The position numbers and the translations under genes were made by a program. From JAGPUQ01 sp947084925 (lineage in GTDB: Bacteria > Pseudomonadota > Gammaproteobacteria > Pseudomonadales > Porticoccaceae), in the NCBI GenBank assembly GCA_947084925.1, contig CAMTUJ010000010.1:1-64000 (forward strand): a DNA stretch of 64,000 bases, in the 5' to 3' direction. Position 1 is the first letter of the stretch. Every line of letters starts with the position of its first letter. This document shows positions 29,075 through 39,763 of the stretch, piece by piece. The notes under the pieces are model-generated. The model was not told where the DNA came from and ran no database searches. It worked only from the letters and a program-made list of their open reading frames with translations.

Positions 29075-30115
29075 ATGAAAGTCTTTACCACCATTCCCCA
29101 GGACAATCTGCGCAAGGTGCCGGCAGCCGCGCGCGCCGTCGAGGCGGCGGGCTACGACGGCATCATGACCATGGAGAACGCCCACGAGCCGTTCCTGCCG
29201 CTGGCGGTGGCGGCCACCGTCACCGAGCGCGTGGAGTTGATCACCGGCATCGCCATTGCTTTTGCCCGCAGCCCCATGGTGGTCGCCAACGCGGGCTGGG
29301 ACTTGCAGGCGGCGGCGCCCGGGCGCGTGGTGCTGGGTCTGGGCAGCCAGATCAAGGCCCACAACGAGCATCGCTTCAGCGTGGCCTGGTCGGCGCCGGC
29401 GCCGCGCATGCGCGAGTATGTCCAGGCCCTGCGCGCGATCTGGGCCTGCTGGAAAGGAGAAGGCACGCTGGAGTTTCGCGGCGAACACTACCGCTTCACC
29501 CTGATGACGCCGAATTTCATTCCCGAGGATTTTCCGGGACCGCCGCCCGCCGTCACCATCGCCGCCGTGGGTCCGGCGATGCTGCGGGTGGCCGGCGAGG
29601 TCTGCGACGGCGTGCGGTTGCATCCGTTCTGTACCCGCGCCTATCTGGAGCAGGTGGTGTTGCCGGAACTCGCCACCGGCTGGGCGCGCGGCGGGCGCCG
29701 GCGCGAGCATTTCGAAATCTCGGGCGGCGGTTTTATCGCCACCGGGCCGGATGACGAAACCGTCGCCAGGATGGTCGAGTGGGTGCGCTACCGGGTGGCG
29801 TTCTACGCTTCCACGCCGGCTTACTGGCCGGTGCTGGCCCGACACGGGCTGGAGGAGCTGGGCGCCAAACTCAACCGCATGACCAAGGCGGGGCAGTGGG
29901 ACAGGATCGCGGCGGAAATCCCCGATGACGTGGTGAATCTGTTTGCCGCGATCGGCCGCCACGACGAGATCGTCGCCGCCATCGCAAAACGCTTTGGCGG
30001 CGCGTCCGACGCCATCTTCGCCAGTGTCGCGACCGCGATGCCGGCGGATCTGCCGCCGGACCTGGTACAGGATATCCGCCGTCTTCCCGCGGTGTTTACG
30101 GGCTTTCGGCGCTGA
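29075..30115 (+). CDS. LLM-class flavin-dependent oxidoreductase
   Basis: Luciferase-like monooxygenase superfamily protein of 346 residues with an (alpha/beta)8 barrel. The features are the AAGYDGIMTMENAHEPFLPL segment, TGIAIAFARSPMVVANAGWD and GLGSQIKAHNEHRF, which match a group often annotated as F420-dependent (TIGR03617-like). Whether it uses F420 or FMN cannot be decided, and no F420 biosynthesis gene is in the window. Start is the ATG at 29075, preceded by GCGAGG; the longer frame from 29015 lacks support. It converges on the alcohol dehydrogenase, separated by a strong hairpin. The substrate is unknown. Confidence 0.85.
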   Translation: MKVFTTIPQDNLRKVPAAARAVEAAGYDGIMTMENAHEPFLPLAVAATVTERVELITGIAIAFARSPMVVANAGWDLQAAAPGRVVLGLGSQIKAHNEHRFSVAWSAPAPRMREYVQALRAIWACWKGEGTLEFRGEHYRFTLMTPNFIPEDFPGPPPAVTIAAVGPAMLRVAGEVCDGVRLHPFCTRAYLEQVVLPELATGWARGGRRREHFEISGGGFIATGPDDETVARMVEWVRYRVAFYASTPAYWPVLARHGLEELGAKLNRMTKAGQWDRIAAEIPDDVVNLFAAIGRHDEIVAAIAKRFGGASDAIFASVATAMPADLPPDLVQDIRRLPAVFTGFRR

Positions 30116-30121
30116 GGAAGT

Positions 30122-30159
30122 CGCGGTAAGCGGCGTGCCGGGCAGCGCCGTTTACCGCG
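30122..30159. other. 14-bp hairpin between convergent genes
   Basis: CGCGGTAAGCGGCG at 30122-30135 pairs with CGCCGTTTACCGCG at 30146-30159 (one G-U wobble) around a ten-base loop. It lies between the convergent LLM oxidoreductase and alcohol dehydrogenase stops. There is no T tract on either strand, so it may be a bidirectional end structure without being an intrinsic terminator. Confidence 0.6.
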
Positions 30160-30168
30160 GACGGGAAT

Positions 30169-31221
30169 TCACCACTGAATAACGGTGGTGCCGACGGTGC
30201 CGAAGCTCGCCATGGATTCAATCACGCCGGACGCTTTCTCGATGGGGAACACGTTGGTCACCATCTCGCCCGGGCGCAGCTTGCCGCTCTCCACCATGTT
30301 GAGCATCGCGTTGTAGCGGCGCGGCTGCATGCCGATGGTGCCGATCAATTGCAGCTCCATCGCGACGATCATGTCCACCGGCAGCGACACGAAGCCTTTT
30401 TCGGCTTGGGTCGTGAGGCCGATCTGCAAGTGGCGGCCGCGTTTGCGCAGACTCATGATGGAATTCAGGCAGGTAGTGGCAATGCCGAGCGCATCCACCG
30501 AGACATGGGCGCCGCCGCGCGTCAGCTCCTTGATGGCTTCGGCGGGGTTGGTCTTGGCGGCGTTCACGGTGTGCACCGCGCCCATCTTGCGGGCGACCTC
30601 CAGCGACTTGTCATTGATGTCCACCGCGATCACGTTGGCGCCCATGGCGTTGGCGATCTGGGTGGCGGCCAGGCCGATGCCGCCGCAGCCGTGGATGGCC
30701 ACCCATTCGCCGGCGGCCACTTTCACCTGATCCACGATGCCGTGAAAGGACGTCATGAAGCGGCAGCCCATGCTGGCGGCGTCGGTGAACGGCACGGACT
30801 CCGGCAGATTGATCAGGTTGAGATCGGCTTTCAGGATCTGGGCGTACTGACCGTAGCCGCCGGAAGTGCTGAAACCGGCCAGATTGCCTTCGGCGCAGGT
30901 GTTCTGGTGGCCGGCGGCGCAATACTCGCAGGTGCCGCAGCCCAGGTTGAATGGACACACGACGCGGTCGCCGACCCGGAATTTTTTTACCTGGGCGCCG
31001 ACTTCCGCCACTTCGCCGACGAATTCATGGCCGATGACGTGCGGCAGTTCGGGTTGCAGGCCGAGCCAGCCCCAGTCGCCGACGCAGACGTGCCAGTCGC
31101 TGCGGCAGACGCCGTTGGCCGCCACCTTGATGATCGCGTCCTCCGGCCCGCATTTGGGCTCCGGCCAGTTCGCGTGAATGACAAAGGGCTTGTTGAAGGC
31201 TTCGAGTACGGCGGCTTTCAT
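30169..31221 (-). CDS. Zinc-dependent alcohol dehydrogenase
   Basis: Medium-chain dehydrogenase/reductase of 350 residues. The catalytic zinc site is visible (Cys in GVCRSDWH near 38, then GHEFVGEV with His-Glu near 65-66). The structural zinc is held by CGTCEYCAAGHQNTC. The Rossmann motif GCGGIGLAA near 175-183 is followed by an Asp (AVDIND) that indicates NAD preference. AGGAG lies seven bases before the ATG at 31221; the frame extending to 31296 is not needed. Substrate is unknown. Neighbouring LLM oxidoreductase suggests a small oxidative module, but they are on opposite strands. Confidence 0.9.
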   Translation of the reverse strand: MKAAVLEAFNKPFVIHANWPEPKCGPEDAIIKVAANGVCRSDWHVCVGDWGWLGLQPELPHVIGHEFVGEVAEVGAQVKKFRVGDRVVCPFNLGCGTCEYCAAGHQNTCAEGNLAGFSTSGGYGQYAQILKADLNLINLPESVPFTDAASMGCRFMTSFHGIVDQVKVAAGEWVAIHGCGGIGLAATQIANAMGANVIAVDINDKSLEVARKMGAVHTVNAAKTNPAEAIKELTRGGAHVSVDALGIATTCLNSIMSLRKRGRHLQIGLTTQAEKGFVSLPVDMIVAMELQLIGTIGMQPRRYNAMLNMVESGKLRPGEMVTNVFPIEKASGVIESMASFGTVGTTVIQW

Positions 31222-31347
31222 GGTGTGACTCCTGTTATTTTTGACGGCGAGTTGATCGTTTCCGTGGTTCGATGGTCGGAACCGCCCGGCCCACACTAGA
31301 GCCGGTCGCGAAAGCTTGTCAAGGCACGGGCGCGACAGGCACAGCGC

Positions 31348-31644
31348 TCAGCGCCGGCCCAGCAGCGCCTCGATATCGCCCTGATGGCCCACCACAAGGC
31401 GCAGCCCGGCGGATGGGGGTGGCGCGCAGGGCTGGGCGCCGTATTCGGTCAGCAGATTCGCGGCCCAGGGCAGCATGCCGGGCGAAGCGTAATAGTGCCG
31501 TTCGCCATCGGCTCCGTCGGTGGTCAGCAGTGCCATGTCGTCCGGCCCCGCCGCGGCGGCAAAGCAGAGGTCGAACGCCATCTGCAGTTCGTTTTCGCGC
31601 GCGACGCGCTGGGCGCGGGTCAGGGTGAAGGTGTGCCAGCTCAT
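31348..31644 (-). CDS. Small protein of unknown function
   Basis: A 98-residue product starting MSWHTFTLTRAQRVA, mildly charged, with no signal peptide or membrane segment. Codon use and length look genuine, and no competing gene occupies the stretch. The Shine-Dalgarno is weak. It follows the polyamine decarboxylase gene on the same strand after 85 bases and could be the tail of that transcript. I do not recognise the family. The sequence contains AFDLCFAAAAGPDDMALL near residues 24-41 and ends in GDIEALLGRR. A longer in-frame ORF starting at 32004 would overlap the decarboxylase and is rejected. Confidence 0.6.
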   Translation of the reverse strand: MSWHTFTLTRAQRVARENELQMAFDLCFAAAAGPDDMALLTTDGADGERHYYASPGMLPWAANLLTEYGAQPCAPPPSAGLRLVVGHQGDIEALLGRR

Positions 31645-31729
31645 GGTCGGAGTCCGTTGCAGCGAGCGTCGATGGTGGCATTCGCCGCGCGCGCTGGCAA
31701 TTCGGCGCCAGGCAGCGTTTGCAAAACCG

Positions 31730-32874
31730 TCAGGACAGGCGGTCGCGGAAATCCCGGTAACCGAACTCGCGCACCAGCCGCAGCGCGTCGGTCGTTGAGT
31801 TCCACACCGCGATGGCGGGCAGCGGCACGCCGTTGAAGGTGTTGGTCTTGACCATGGTGTAGTGGGCCATGTCGGCGAACAGCAGGCGCTGGCCGATGCG
31901 CAGGGGCGTGGCAAAGGCGTAATCGCCGATGACATCGCCGGCGAGACAGGTCTGTCCGCCCAGGCGGTAGCTGTGGGGCAGTTCGCCTGGCGCGGCCGCG
32001 CCATGGAAGCGCGGCCGGTAGGGCATTTCGATCACGTCCGGCATTTGGCAGGTGGCGGAGGTGTCGAGGTTGGCGAGTTCCAGATCGTTGCGCTTGATGT
32101 CCAGCACTTCCGTCACCAGCACGCCGGTGTCGAGGGCCACGGCCTCGCCGGGCTCCAGGTAGACCGCGACGTTGTGGCGGGCGCGGAAGTCGCGGATCAG
32201 GGCGATCAGCGCGTCCACCTGATAATCGGCGCGGGTGATGTGATGGCCGCCGCCGAAATTCACCCATTCCATCCGCGCCAGCCAGGGCGCGAACTGTTCC
32301 TCGACGGCGGCCAGGGTGCGCGCCAGCGGCGGCAGATCCTGTTCGCAGAGGGTGTGGAAATGCAGTCCGGAGATGCCACTCAGATCGGCACCGGCGAAGT
32401 CCTCGACCGGAATCCCGAGCCGCGAGCCGGGCGCGCAGGGGTCGTAGAGCGGCGTGGCGCCTTCGGAGTGGCGCGGATTGACGCGCAGGCCGAAGCGCAA
32501 ACCGGGCCGTGTCGCCCGGGCCGCCAGCGCGCGCGGGCGAAAGTGCTGCCACTGATGCATGGAATTGAAGACGACGTGGTCGGACAGCGCCACCACGGCG
32601 TCGAAATCGGCATCGCGATAGGCGGCGCAGAAGGTGTGCACTTCGCCGCCGAATTCCTCGCGCCCCAGACGTGCCTCGAACAGGCCGCTGGCGCAGGTGC
32701 CGGCGAGGTAGCGACGCACCAGCGGCGCCAGGCTGAACATCGAAAAGGCCTTGAGCGCGAGCAGCACCTTGGCGCCGCTCTCGGTTTCCACGCGCTGCAG
32801 CAGCTTGAGATTGTCCTCGAGCGCCGCCTCGTCCACCACGTAGCAGGGCGAGGGGACGCGCGCCGGATCGAAGT

Positions 32875-32896
<22 letters not shown>
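31730..32896 (-). CDS. nspC: Carboxynorspermidine/carboxyspermidine decarboxylase family
   Basis: PLP-dependent decarboxylase of the alanine-racemase fold that removes the carboxyl group from carboxy(nor)spermidine or a related intermediate. Markers are SPCYVVDEAALEDN near 15-28, the PLP lysine in LLALKAFSMF near 48, the glycine loop NFGGGHH, ESG-like EPGEAVALDTG, and the C-terminal ADMAHYTMVKTNTFNG. The start chosen is GTG at 32896 (388 residues), overlapping the dehydrogenase gene by 22 bases, because no ATG lies in frame. It is co-transcribed with the dehydrogenase and speA. Whether the substrate is carboxyspermidine, carboxynorspermidine or carboxyaminopropylagmatine is not evident. Confidence 0.88.
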
Positions 32897-34053
<1,157 letters not shown>

Positions 34054-34067
34054 GGGATAGTCCTCGT

Positions 34068-35996
34068 TCAACGCTCGAAGTAGGTGTAGCCGCGCAACCC
34101 GGTGGTGTACAGCTCCACCAGTTGCTGGCGCTCGGTCGCGCTGATGTGTCCGGCGCGCACGCCCTGTTCCGCGCTGTTGCGGAATTTCTGCAACAGCGTC
34201 TGGGGGTGGTACTCGACGTAGCTCAGCACGTCGGCGACGCTGTCGCCTTCGACTTCCTTGACGTAATCGAAACTGCCGTCGGCATTGATGCGCACGCTCA
34301 CCACATGGGTGTCGCCGAGCAGATTGTGCAGATCGCCGAGGGTTTCCTGATAGGCCCCGACCAGGAACACACCCAGGTAGTACTCCTTGCCTTCGATGAG
34401 CGGATGCACCGGCAGCGTATTGTTGAGCGTGCCGTCCCAGGCGAAGCGGTCGATCTTGCCATCGCAATCGCAGGTGATGTCGGCCAGGATCGCCTGGCGC
34501 GAGGGCAGTTCGTCGAGGCGGTGAATCGGCATGATCGGGAACACCTGGTCGATGGCCCAGATATCCGGCAGCGACTGGAACACGCTGAAGTTGCCGTAGT
34601 AGATGTCGGCGAGCGCTTCTTCCAGTCCGGCCAGTTCCGGATACTCATCTTCGTTGCCGATGATGACGGTTTTAATACGCTGAAGAATTTCCAGGGTGAC
34701 GTTTTCGGCCAGGGCGCGCGAACGCAAACTGATCTGGCCGCGCCGGAACAGATCGCGAATTTCGTCGCGATAGAAGAGTGCGTCGTTGTAGCATTCCTGG
34801 GCACGTTCAAGGGTAATCGACTGCAGCACGTCCCACAGGTTGTGGACGTTCTCGTGTTCGGCTTCCGGCACCCGCTCGGGCAGCGCCTGCGCCTCGAAGC
34901 GGGTGACATCGAGAATATTGAACAGCAGCACCGAGCCGTAGGCGACCAGCGCGCGTCCCGATTCGGTGACGATGGTGGGGTGCGGGATGTCGTGGGGATC
35001 CAGCACGCTCATCACCACCTCGACGATATCGAGGCAGTACTCCTCCATCGAGTAGTTCATGCTGTGGGTGTGGCTGGAGCGGCTGCCCTCGTAGTCCACC
35101 GCGAGTCCGCCGCCGAGGTCGAGATTGCCCAGCGGCGCGCCTTCACGCACCAGATCGACGTAGTAGCGGCAGGCTTCCATGACGCCGGTGCGGATGTCGC
35201 GGATGTTGGGAATCTGCGAGCCCAGATGCACATGCAGCATTTCCATGCAGTCGAGCATGGCGTGGGCCTTGAGTGTATCCACCAGATCGATCAACTGCAT
35301 CGAGGTCAGGCCGAAGATGCTGCGATCGCCACTGGTGGCGTTCCAGTGGCCGCTGACGCGGGACGACAGTTTGACGCGCGCGCCGATGCGCGGACGAATG
35401 CCGGCCGCCGTGCTGCACTGGATCAGCAGCGGCAGCTCGGCGGGTGTTTCCACCACGAAAAAAATCCGGTAGCCGAGTTTTTGCGCCATCAGCCCGAGGT
35501 TGATGAACTCCTCGTCCTTGTAACCGTTGCAGACGATATAGCCGTTCATCGCCTCCAGGGTGGCGAGGGCGATCAGCAGTTCGGCCTTGCTGCCGGCTTC
35601 CAGGCCGTGGCCGAAACGGGCGCCGAAACTTGCCACCTCTTCGATGATCTGCGACTGCTGGTTGACCTTGATGGGAAACACGCCGCGGTAGCGGCCGCGA
35701 TAGCCCGACTGCGCAATGGCGCGGGCGAAGCTCTCGTTGATCTCGGCGATGCGGGCGTCGAGCAGATTCTCGATGCGCAGCAGGACCGGCATGGGCAGGC
35801 CGCGTTCGCTCAGACCATCGACGATATCGAGCAGATTGATGGTGCCGCGCCCACCGCCGGTGTCCGCGGTGACCTGGACCAGGCCGTCCGCGGATACCTG
35901 AAAATGGCCGGCGCCCCAGTATTCGATGCCGTACAGATCGGCCGCGCGGGCGGCGTTCCACTCGACGTCGTGGTTCTGGTGGGAGATACGATTCAC
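34068..35996 (-). CDS. speA: Biosynthetic arginine decarboxylase
   Basis: PLP enzyme decarboxylating arginine to agmatine, 642 residues (E. coli SpeA 658). Markers: PLP lysine in the RGVFPIKVNQQSQ segment near 105-117, HGLEAGSKAELL, the HLGSQIPNIRDIR loop, LDLGGGLAVDYEGS, and the active-site Cys region ITCDCDGKID near 500-509. First gene of a three-gene cluster with the dehydrogenase and decarboxylase. No agmatinase (speB) or agmatine deiminase is in the window. A plausible promoter lies at 36027-36055. Confidence 0.95.
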   Translation of the reverse strand: MNRISHQNHDVEWNAARAADLYGIEYWGAGHFQVSADGLVQVTADTGGGRGTINLLDIVDGLSERGLPMPVLLRIENLLDARIAEINESFARAIAQSGYRGRYRGVFPIKVNQQSQIIEEVASFGARFGHGLEAGSKAELLIALATLEAMNGYIVCNGYKDEEFINLGLMAQKLGYRIFFVVETPAELPLLIQCSTAAGIRPRIGARVKLSSRVSGHWNATSGDRSIFGLTSMQLIDLVDTLKAHAMLDCMEMLHVHLGSQIPNIRDIRTGVMEACRYYVDLVREGAPLGNLDLGGGLAVDYEGSRSSHTHSMNYSMEEYCLDIVEVVMSVLDPHDIPHPTIVTESGRALVAYGSVLLFNILDVTRFEAQALPERVPEAEHENVHNLWDVLQSITLERAQECYNDALFYRDEIRDLFRRGQISLRSRALAENVTLEILQRIKTVIIGNEDEYPELAGLEEALADIYYGNFSVFQSLPDIWAIDQVFPIMPIHRLDELPSRQAILADITCDCDGKIDRFAWDGTLNNTLPVHPLIEGKEYYLGVFLVGAYQETLGDLHNLLGDTHVVSVRINADGSFDYVKEVEGDSVADVLSYVEYHPQTLLQKFRNSAEQGVRAGHISATERQQLVELYTTGLRGYTYFER

Positions 35997-36026
35997 GGCT
36001 GTCTCCCGACGGGGAAATGGGCGCGA

Positions 36027-36055
36027 ATAGTGCGGTTAAAGCCCAGTGATTTCAA
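36027..36055 (-). promoter_or_regulatory. Candidate promoter of speA
   Basis: On the minus strand TTGAAA (36055-36050) and CACTAT (36032-36027) are 17 bases apart, about 30 bases before the speA ATG. The -35 matches in five of six positions, the -10 in only three, so strength is uncertain. Confidence 0.4.
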
Positions 36056-36106
36056 GCGCATATATGTGACAGCGCAGCGTCGCACGCGCGCGGCGGCGCG
36101 GGCCCG

Positions 36107-37399
36107 TTACTGGAACGGATGCCGCAAAATGATGGTTTCCACCCGGTCCGGCCCGGTCGAAATGATGTCGATCGGAACCCCGGTGACCGCTTCGATGCGC
36201 GCAATGTACTCGCGTGCCGTCGTGGGCAATTGCGCCAGCGAGGTCGCGCCCGAGGTCGAATCGCTCCAGCCCGGCAGCGTCTCGTAGACCGGCACGATGC
36301 CGGCGTAGTCGTCGGCGTGGGACGGCGATTCGATTTCCGCGCCGGCGGCGTCGCGATAACCCACGCAGATTTTCACTTCGGTCAGACCGTCCAGCACATC
36401 GAGCTTGGTCAGACACAGCCCGGAAATACTGTTGATGCGAGCCGCGGTGCGCAGGGCGACGGCGTCGAACCAGCCGCAGCGGCGCGGCCGGCCCGTGGTG
36501 GAGCCGAACTCGTTGCCGCGCGCCGACAGATGCTTGCCCACCGCGCAGAACAGCTCGGTCGGGAATGGTCCCGAGCCGACCCGGGTGGTGTAAGCCTTGG
36601 TGATGCCCAGTACATAGTCGAGATAGAGCGGACCGAAGCCGCTGCCGGTGGCGGTACCGCCGGCGGTGGTGTTCGAGGAAGTGACGAACGGGTAAGTGCC
36701 GTGATCGATATCGAGCAGCGAACCCTGGGCGCCTTCGAACAGGATGTTTGCGCCGGCGAGACGGGTACGGTGCAGGCTGCTGGTGACATCGGCGAGCAGG
36801 GGGCGCAACTGCTCGGCCCAGATTTCCGCCTGGGCGAGAATGGCGTTCGCATCGCACTCGGCCACGTTGTAATAGCGGCTCAGCATGAAATTGTGAAAAT
36901 CGATGAGTTCGCGCAGGCGTTCGGCGAACACCGGGCCCTTGAACAGATCGCCCAGGCGCAGGCCGCGCCGCGCCACCTTGTCTTCGTAGGCGGGGCCGAT
37001 GCCGCGCCCGGTGGTGCCGATACGCGCGGCGCCGCGCGCCTGTTCGCGGGCGAGGTCGAGCGCCACGTGGCAGGGCAGGATCAGCGGGCAGGCCGGCGAC
37101 AGTTTGAGACGCTCGCGCACGGGCACGCCGCGCGCTTCCAGTTCGCCCATTTCCTTGAGCAGGGCGTCGGGTGCCAGCACCACGCCGTTGCCGATCAGGC
37201 AGCTCACCCCGGCGCGCAGAATCCCCGACGGGATCAGATGCAGCACGGTCTTGGCGCCATCGATCACCAGGGTGTGGCCGGCGTTGTGGCCGCCCTGGAA
37301 GCGCACCACCACTTTTGCTTCATCGGTGAGCAGATCGACGATCTTGCCCTTGCCTTCGTCACCCCACTGGGTGCCAAGTACCACGACGTTCTTGCCCAT
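36107..37399 (-). CDS. purA: Adenylosuccinate synthetase
   Basis: Converts IMP and aspartate to adenylosuccinate with GTP in AMP synthesis. The 430 residues match E. coli PurA (432). The GTP-binding loop GDEGKGK is at 13-19; HNAGHTLV, GTTGRGIGPAYEDK and the C-terminal GPDR segment with adjoining strands are all present. It follows hisZ by 11 bases and closes the hfq-hflX-hflK-hflC-hisZ-purA block. No clear intrinsic terminator follows its stop. Confidence 0.96.
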   Translation of the reverse strand: MGKNVVVLGTQWGDEGKGKIVDLLTDEAKVVVRFQGGHNAGHTLVIDGAKTVLHLIPSGILRAGVSCLIGNGVVLAPDALLKEMGELEARGVPVRERLKLSPACPLILPCHVALDLAREQARGAARIGTTGRGIGPAYEDKVARRGLRLGDLFKGPVFAERLRELIDFHNFMLSRYYNVAECDANAILAQAEIWAEQLRPLLADVTSSLHRTRLAGANILFEGAQGSLLDIDHGTYPFVTSSNTTAGGTATGSGFGPLYLDYVLGITKAYTTRVGSGPFPTELFCAVGKHLSARGNEFGSTTGRPRRCGWFDAVALRTAARINSISGLCLTKLDVLDGLTEVKICVGYRDAAGAEIESPSHADDYAGIVPVYETLPGWSDSTSGATSLAQLPTTAREYIARIEAVTGVPIDIISTGPDRVETIILRHPFQ

Positions 37400-37411
37400 G
37401 GTGTCCTTCGG

Positions 37412-38635
37412 TCAGTCCGGCTGAGTCTGCGCGTGCGCAGGTGCTATCTGAAAAGTCCCGTCGCGCAAAACCAGGACGCGATCGCAATGAAGTTCGGCCA
37501 GGTCCGGCACCTGACCGGGAAACCCGCATATCACCCGTTCGCCGGCCGCCCGCAGACGGGCCACCGCGGCGACGAGCTCCGGCGCGGCAGCGCCTGTTGT
37601 GGCGGTGGCGCCTTCCGCCGCGGCAAAAATGCCGGGCGCAACCGGCGCGGCGGGCGCCACCAGATCGCACAGAAAGCCCAGGTCGATGCCAAAACCGGTC
37701 GCCGGGCGGGCGCGTCCGAACTGGGCGCCCACATGGTCGTAGCGGCCACCGTGACCCACCGCCGCGGGCGTCCCCGCCGTATAGGCCGCGAACACGATGC
37801 CGGTGTGGTAGTGGTAGCCGCGCAGCTCGCCCAGATCCAGGAACAGCGTGAGATCGGGGCGTTGCTCCTGCAGCGCGCGCACCACCTGACGCAGTTCGTC
37901 GAGTGCCTGTTGCACGGCGGCGGGTGCGCCCGCCAGGTCAGCGACCGCGCGTTGCAGCACCCCGGAGTCGCCGCACAGGCCGGGCAGCGCCGTCAGCATG
38001 CGCGCCAGATCCGGGTCGTGGACATGGGCGGCGACCCAGGCGGGGAGGGTCGCGTCCTTTTGCTGCAACAGTTCGAACAGCTCGCGCTTGCGGGCCGGTT
38101 CGATGGTCAGCAGTTCTTCCAGGCCGCGGTAGATACCCACATGGCCCAGATCCAGATGCAGCGCATCGAGGCCGGCGCGGGTCAGGGTTTCCGTCAGCAG
38201 GGCGATCACTTCCAGATCCGCGTCCAGTCCGGATTCTCCGAACAGTTCGACGCCGATCTGGATGGGCGAGCGCGATTCGAGCGGGCTGCGCGGGCGCGTG
38301 TAGAGCACCTGGCCCGCATAGCACAGGCGAGTCGGATATTCGCGGCGCAGGCTGTGGGCATCCATGCGCGCCACCTGGGGCGTGATGTCGGCGCGCACGC
38401 CCATCATGCGACCGCTCAACTGGTCGGTGATCTTGAACGTGATCAGATCCAGGTCCGATCCGGAGCCGCTGAACAATGACGCGGTGAATTCCGCGAGCGG
38501 CGGAATCACCAGGTCATAACCCCAGGTGTGATACAGGTCGAGCAAACGGCGCCGCAGCCGCTCTACCTTGAGGGCGCGGTCCGGGAGGATGTCTTCGATC
38601 CCGTCGGGCAGCAGCCAGCGCTCAGTGGAGTCCAT
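37412..38635 (-). CDS. hisZ: ATP phosphoribosyltransferase regulatory subunit HisZ
   Basis: Histidyl-tRNA synthetase-like regulatory subunit that pairs with short-form HisG for the first step of histidine synthesis. The 407 residues (ATG at 38635) include class II synthetase-like motifs: RWLLPDGIEDILP at the start, MRADITPQVAR-type motif (VRADITPQVARMDAH), and GGRYDHVGAQFGR. Nine bases upstream a GTG at 38644 could also start it. Presence between hflC and purA is typical of pseudomonads and relatives and implies a short HisG elsewhere in the genome. Confidence 0.92.
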   Translation of the reverse strand: MDSTERWLLPDGIEDILPDRALKVERLRRRLLDLYHTWGYDLVIPPLAEFTASLFSGSGSDLDLITFKITDQLSGRMMGVRADITPQVARMDAHSLRREYPTRLCYAGQVLYTRPRSPLESRSPIQIGVELFGESGLDADLEVIALLTETLTRAGLDALHLDLGHVGIYRGLEELLTIEPARKRELFELLQQKDATLPAWVAAHVHDPDLARMLTALPGLCGDSGVLQRAVADLAGAPAAVQQALDELRQVVRALQEQRPDLTLFLDLGELRGYHYHTGIVFAAYTAGTPAAVGHGGRYDHVGAQFGRARPATGFGIDLGFLCDLVAPAAPVAPGIFAAAEGATATTGAAAPELVAAVARLRAAGERVICGFPGQVPDLAELHCDRVLVLRDGTFQIAPAHAQTQPD

Positions 38636-38816
38636 CGTTGTCACCGTCGGATCAGGTTCGCACCGCAGCGTGCGCGGGTCATCGCGCCGCGGATGGCCGG
38701 TCGGTGGCGAACCGCAAGGTGCCCGCGATCCCCGGTATCAGGCGCGGCGCCCGCGGCAGTGCGTGCCATCTCATGTCAATCGCCCTCCGCAACGGTTTCC
38801 GGTCATGGGCAGCCGG

Positions 38817-38842
38817 CAAAAAAAAACCGGGTTGCCCCGGTT
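38817..38842 (-). terminator. Intrinsic terminator after hflC
   Basis: On the minus strand AACCGGG and CCCGGTT form a seven-base stem around a GCAA tetraloop (+ strand 38825-38842), followed directly by a T run complementary to the A tract at 38818-38826. It would end or attenuate the hflX-hflK-hflC transcript before hisZ. The remaining part of the 243-bp gap shows no gene. Confidence 0.75.
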
Positions 38843-38887
38843 GCGGGATGCTAGCACTTCCGGTCGGATCATGTCGCCCGCGCGACC

Positions 38888-39763
38888 TCATTTTTGGGCG
38901 CCGTCGGGCGTCTTCAGGTAGCGGAAAAAATCACTGTCGGGCTCCATGACCAGCAACCCGTTGCGGTCGGCAAGGGATGCGCGATAGGCCTTGAGGCTGC
39001 GCGTGAACGCGTAAAACTCCGGGTCGCGTTGATAGGCGGTGGCGTAGATGCGTGCGGCGGTGGCATCGCCTTCGCCGCGGGTCTGCTCGGCTTCGCCATA
39101 GGCATTGGCGCCGATGACCGTCACCTGGCGGTCCGCTTCCGCGCGAATTTTTTCGCCGGCTTCCAGACCGACGGCGCGCAACTCCTGCGCTTCCTTGTCG
39201 CGCTCGGCGGTCATGCGCTGGAATACCTGTTCGCTGACTTCCGGGGGCAGGTCGATGCGCCGCACGCGTACGTCCAGCACTTCCACGCCGAGGGATTTCT
39301 GGACGGCGTCGTTCAGCGTGCGGGTCATATCCTCCAACAGGCGGTCGCGCTCCCCGGACACGACTTCGTACAGGGTACGAGTGCCGAACTGGTTGCGCAG
39401 GCCGTCGTTGATGCGGTCCGCCAGGCGGCTGTTGGTGGCCATCTCGATGCCGCCGGTGGCCTTGTAATAGGTTTCCACGTCGGCGATGCGCCATTTGGCG
39501 AAGGAGTCGACGATGAGGCGTTTGCGTTCAATGGTGAAAAAGCTCTCGGGCGCACCCTCCACCGTCAGCACGCGGGCATCGAATTTCTTGACCTGGTTGA
39601 TGATCGGCAGCTTCCAGTGAATCCCCGGGGAAATGTCCGACCGCACGATGCGACCGAACTGCAACATGAGGGCACGTTCGGTTTCCTTGACGACGAACAC
39701 CGAGCTGCTGAACAGAATTCCGAGCAGCGCCAGCCCGATCAGGCTGATGGTCTTGCGGTCCAT
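38888..39763 (-). CDS. hflC: HflC, FtsH protease modulator
   Basis: SPFH/prohibitin-family membrane protein of 291 residues that, with HflK, forms a cage around FtsH and restrains degradation of membrane proteins. An N-terminal membrane segment (about residues 7-23, LIGLALLGILFSSSVFVV) precedes the SPFH domain with ERALMLQFG near 29-37 and the FGRIVR strand. The C-terminal part is a charged helix rich in Glu/Ala/Arg. Its ATG overlaps the last base of the hflK stop codon (TAATG), so the pair is coupled. Confidence 0.94.
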   Translation of the reverse strand: MDRKTISLIGLALLGILFSSSVFVVKETERALMLQFGRIVRSDISPGIHWKLPIINQVKKFDARVLTVEGAPESFFTIERKRLIVDSFAKWRIADVETYYKATGGIEMATNSRLADRINDGLRNQFGTRTLYEVVSGERDRLLEDMTRTLNDAVQKSLGVEVLDVRVRRIDLPPEVSEQVFQRMTAERDKEAQELRAVGLEAGEKIRAEADRQVTVIGANAYGEAEQTRGEGDATAARIYATAYQRDPEFYAFTRSLKAYRASLADRNGLLVMEPDSDFFRYLKTPDGAQK

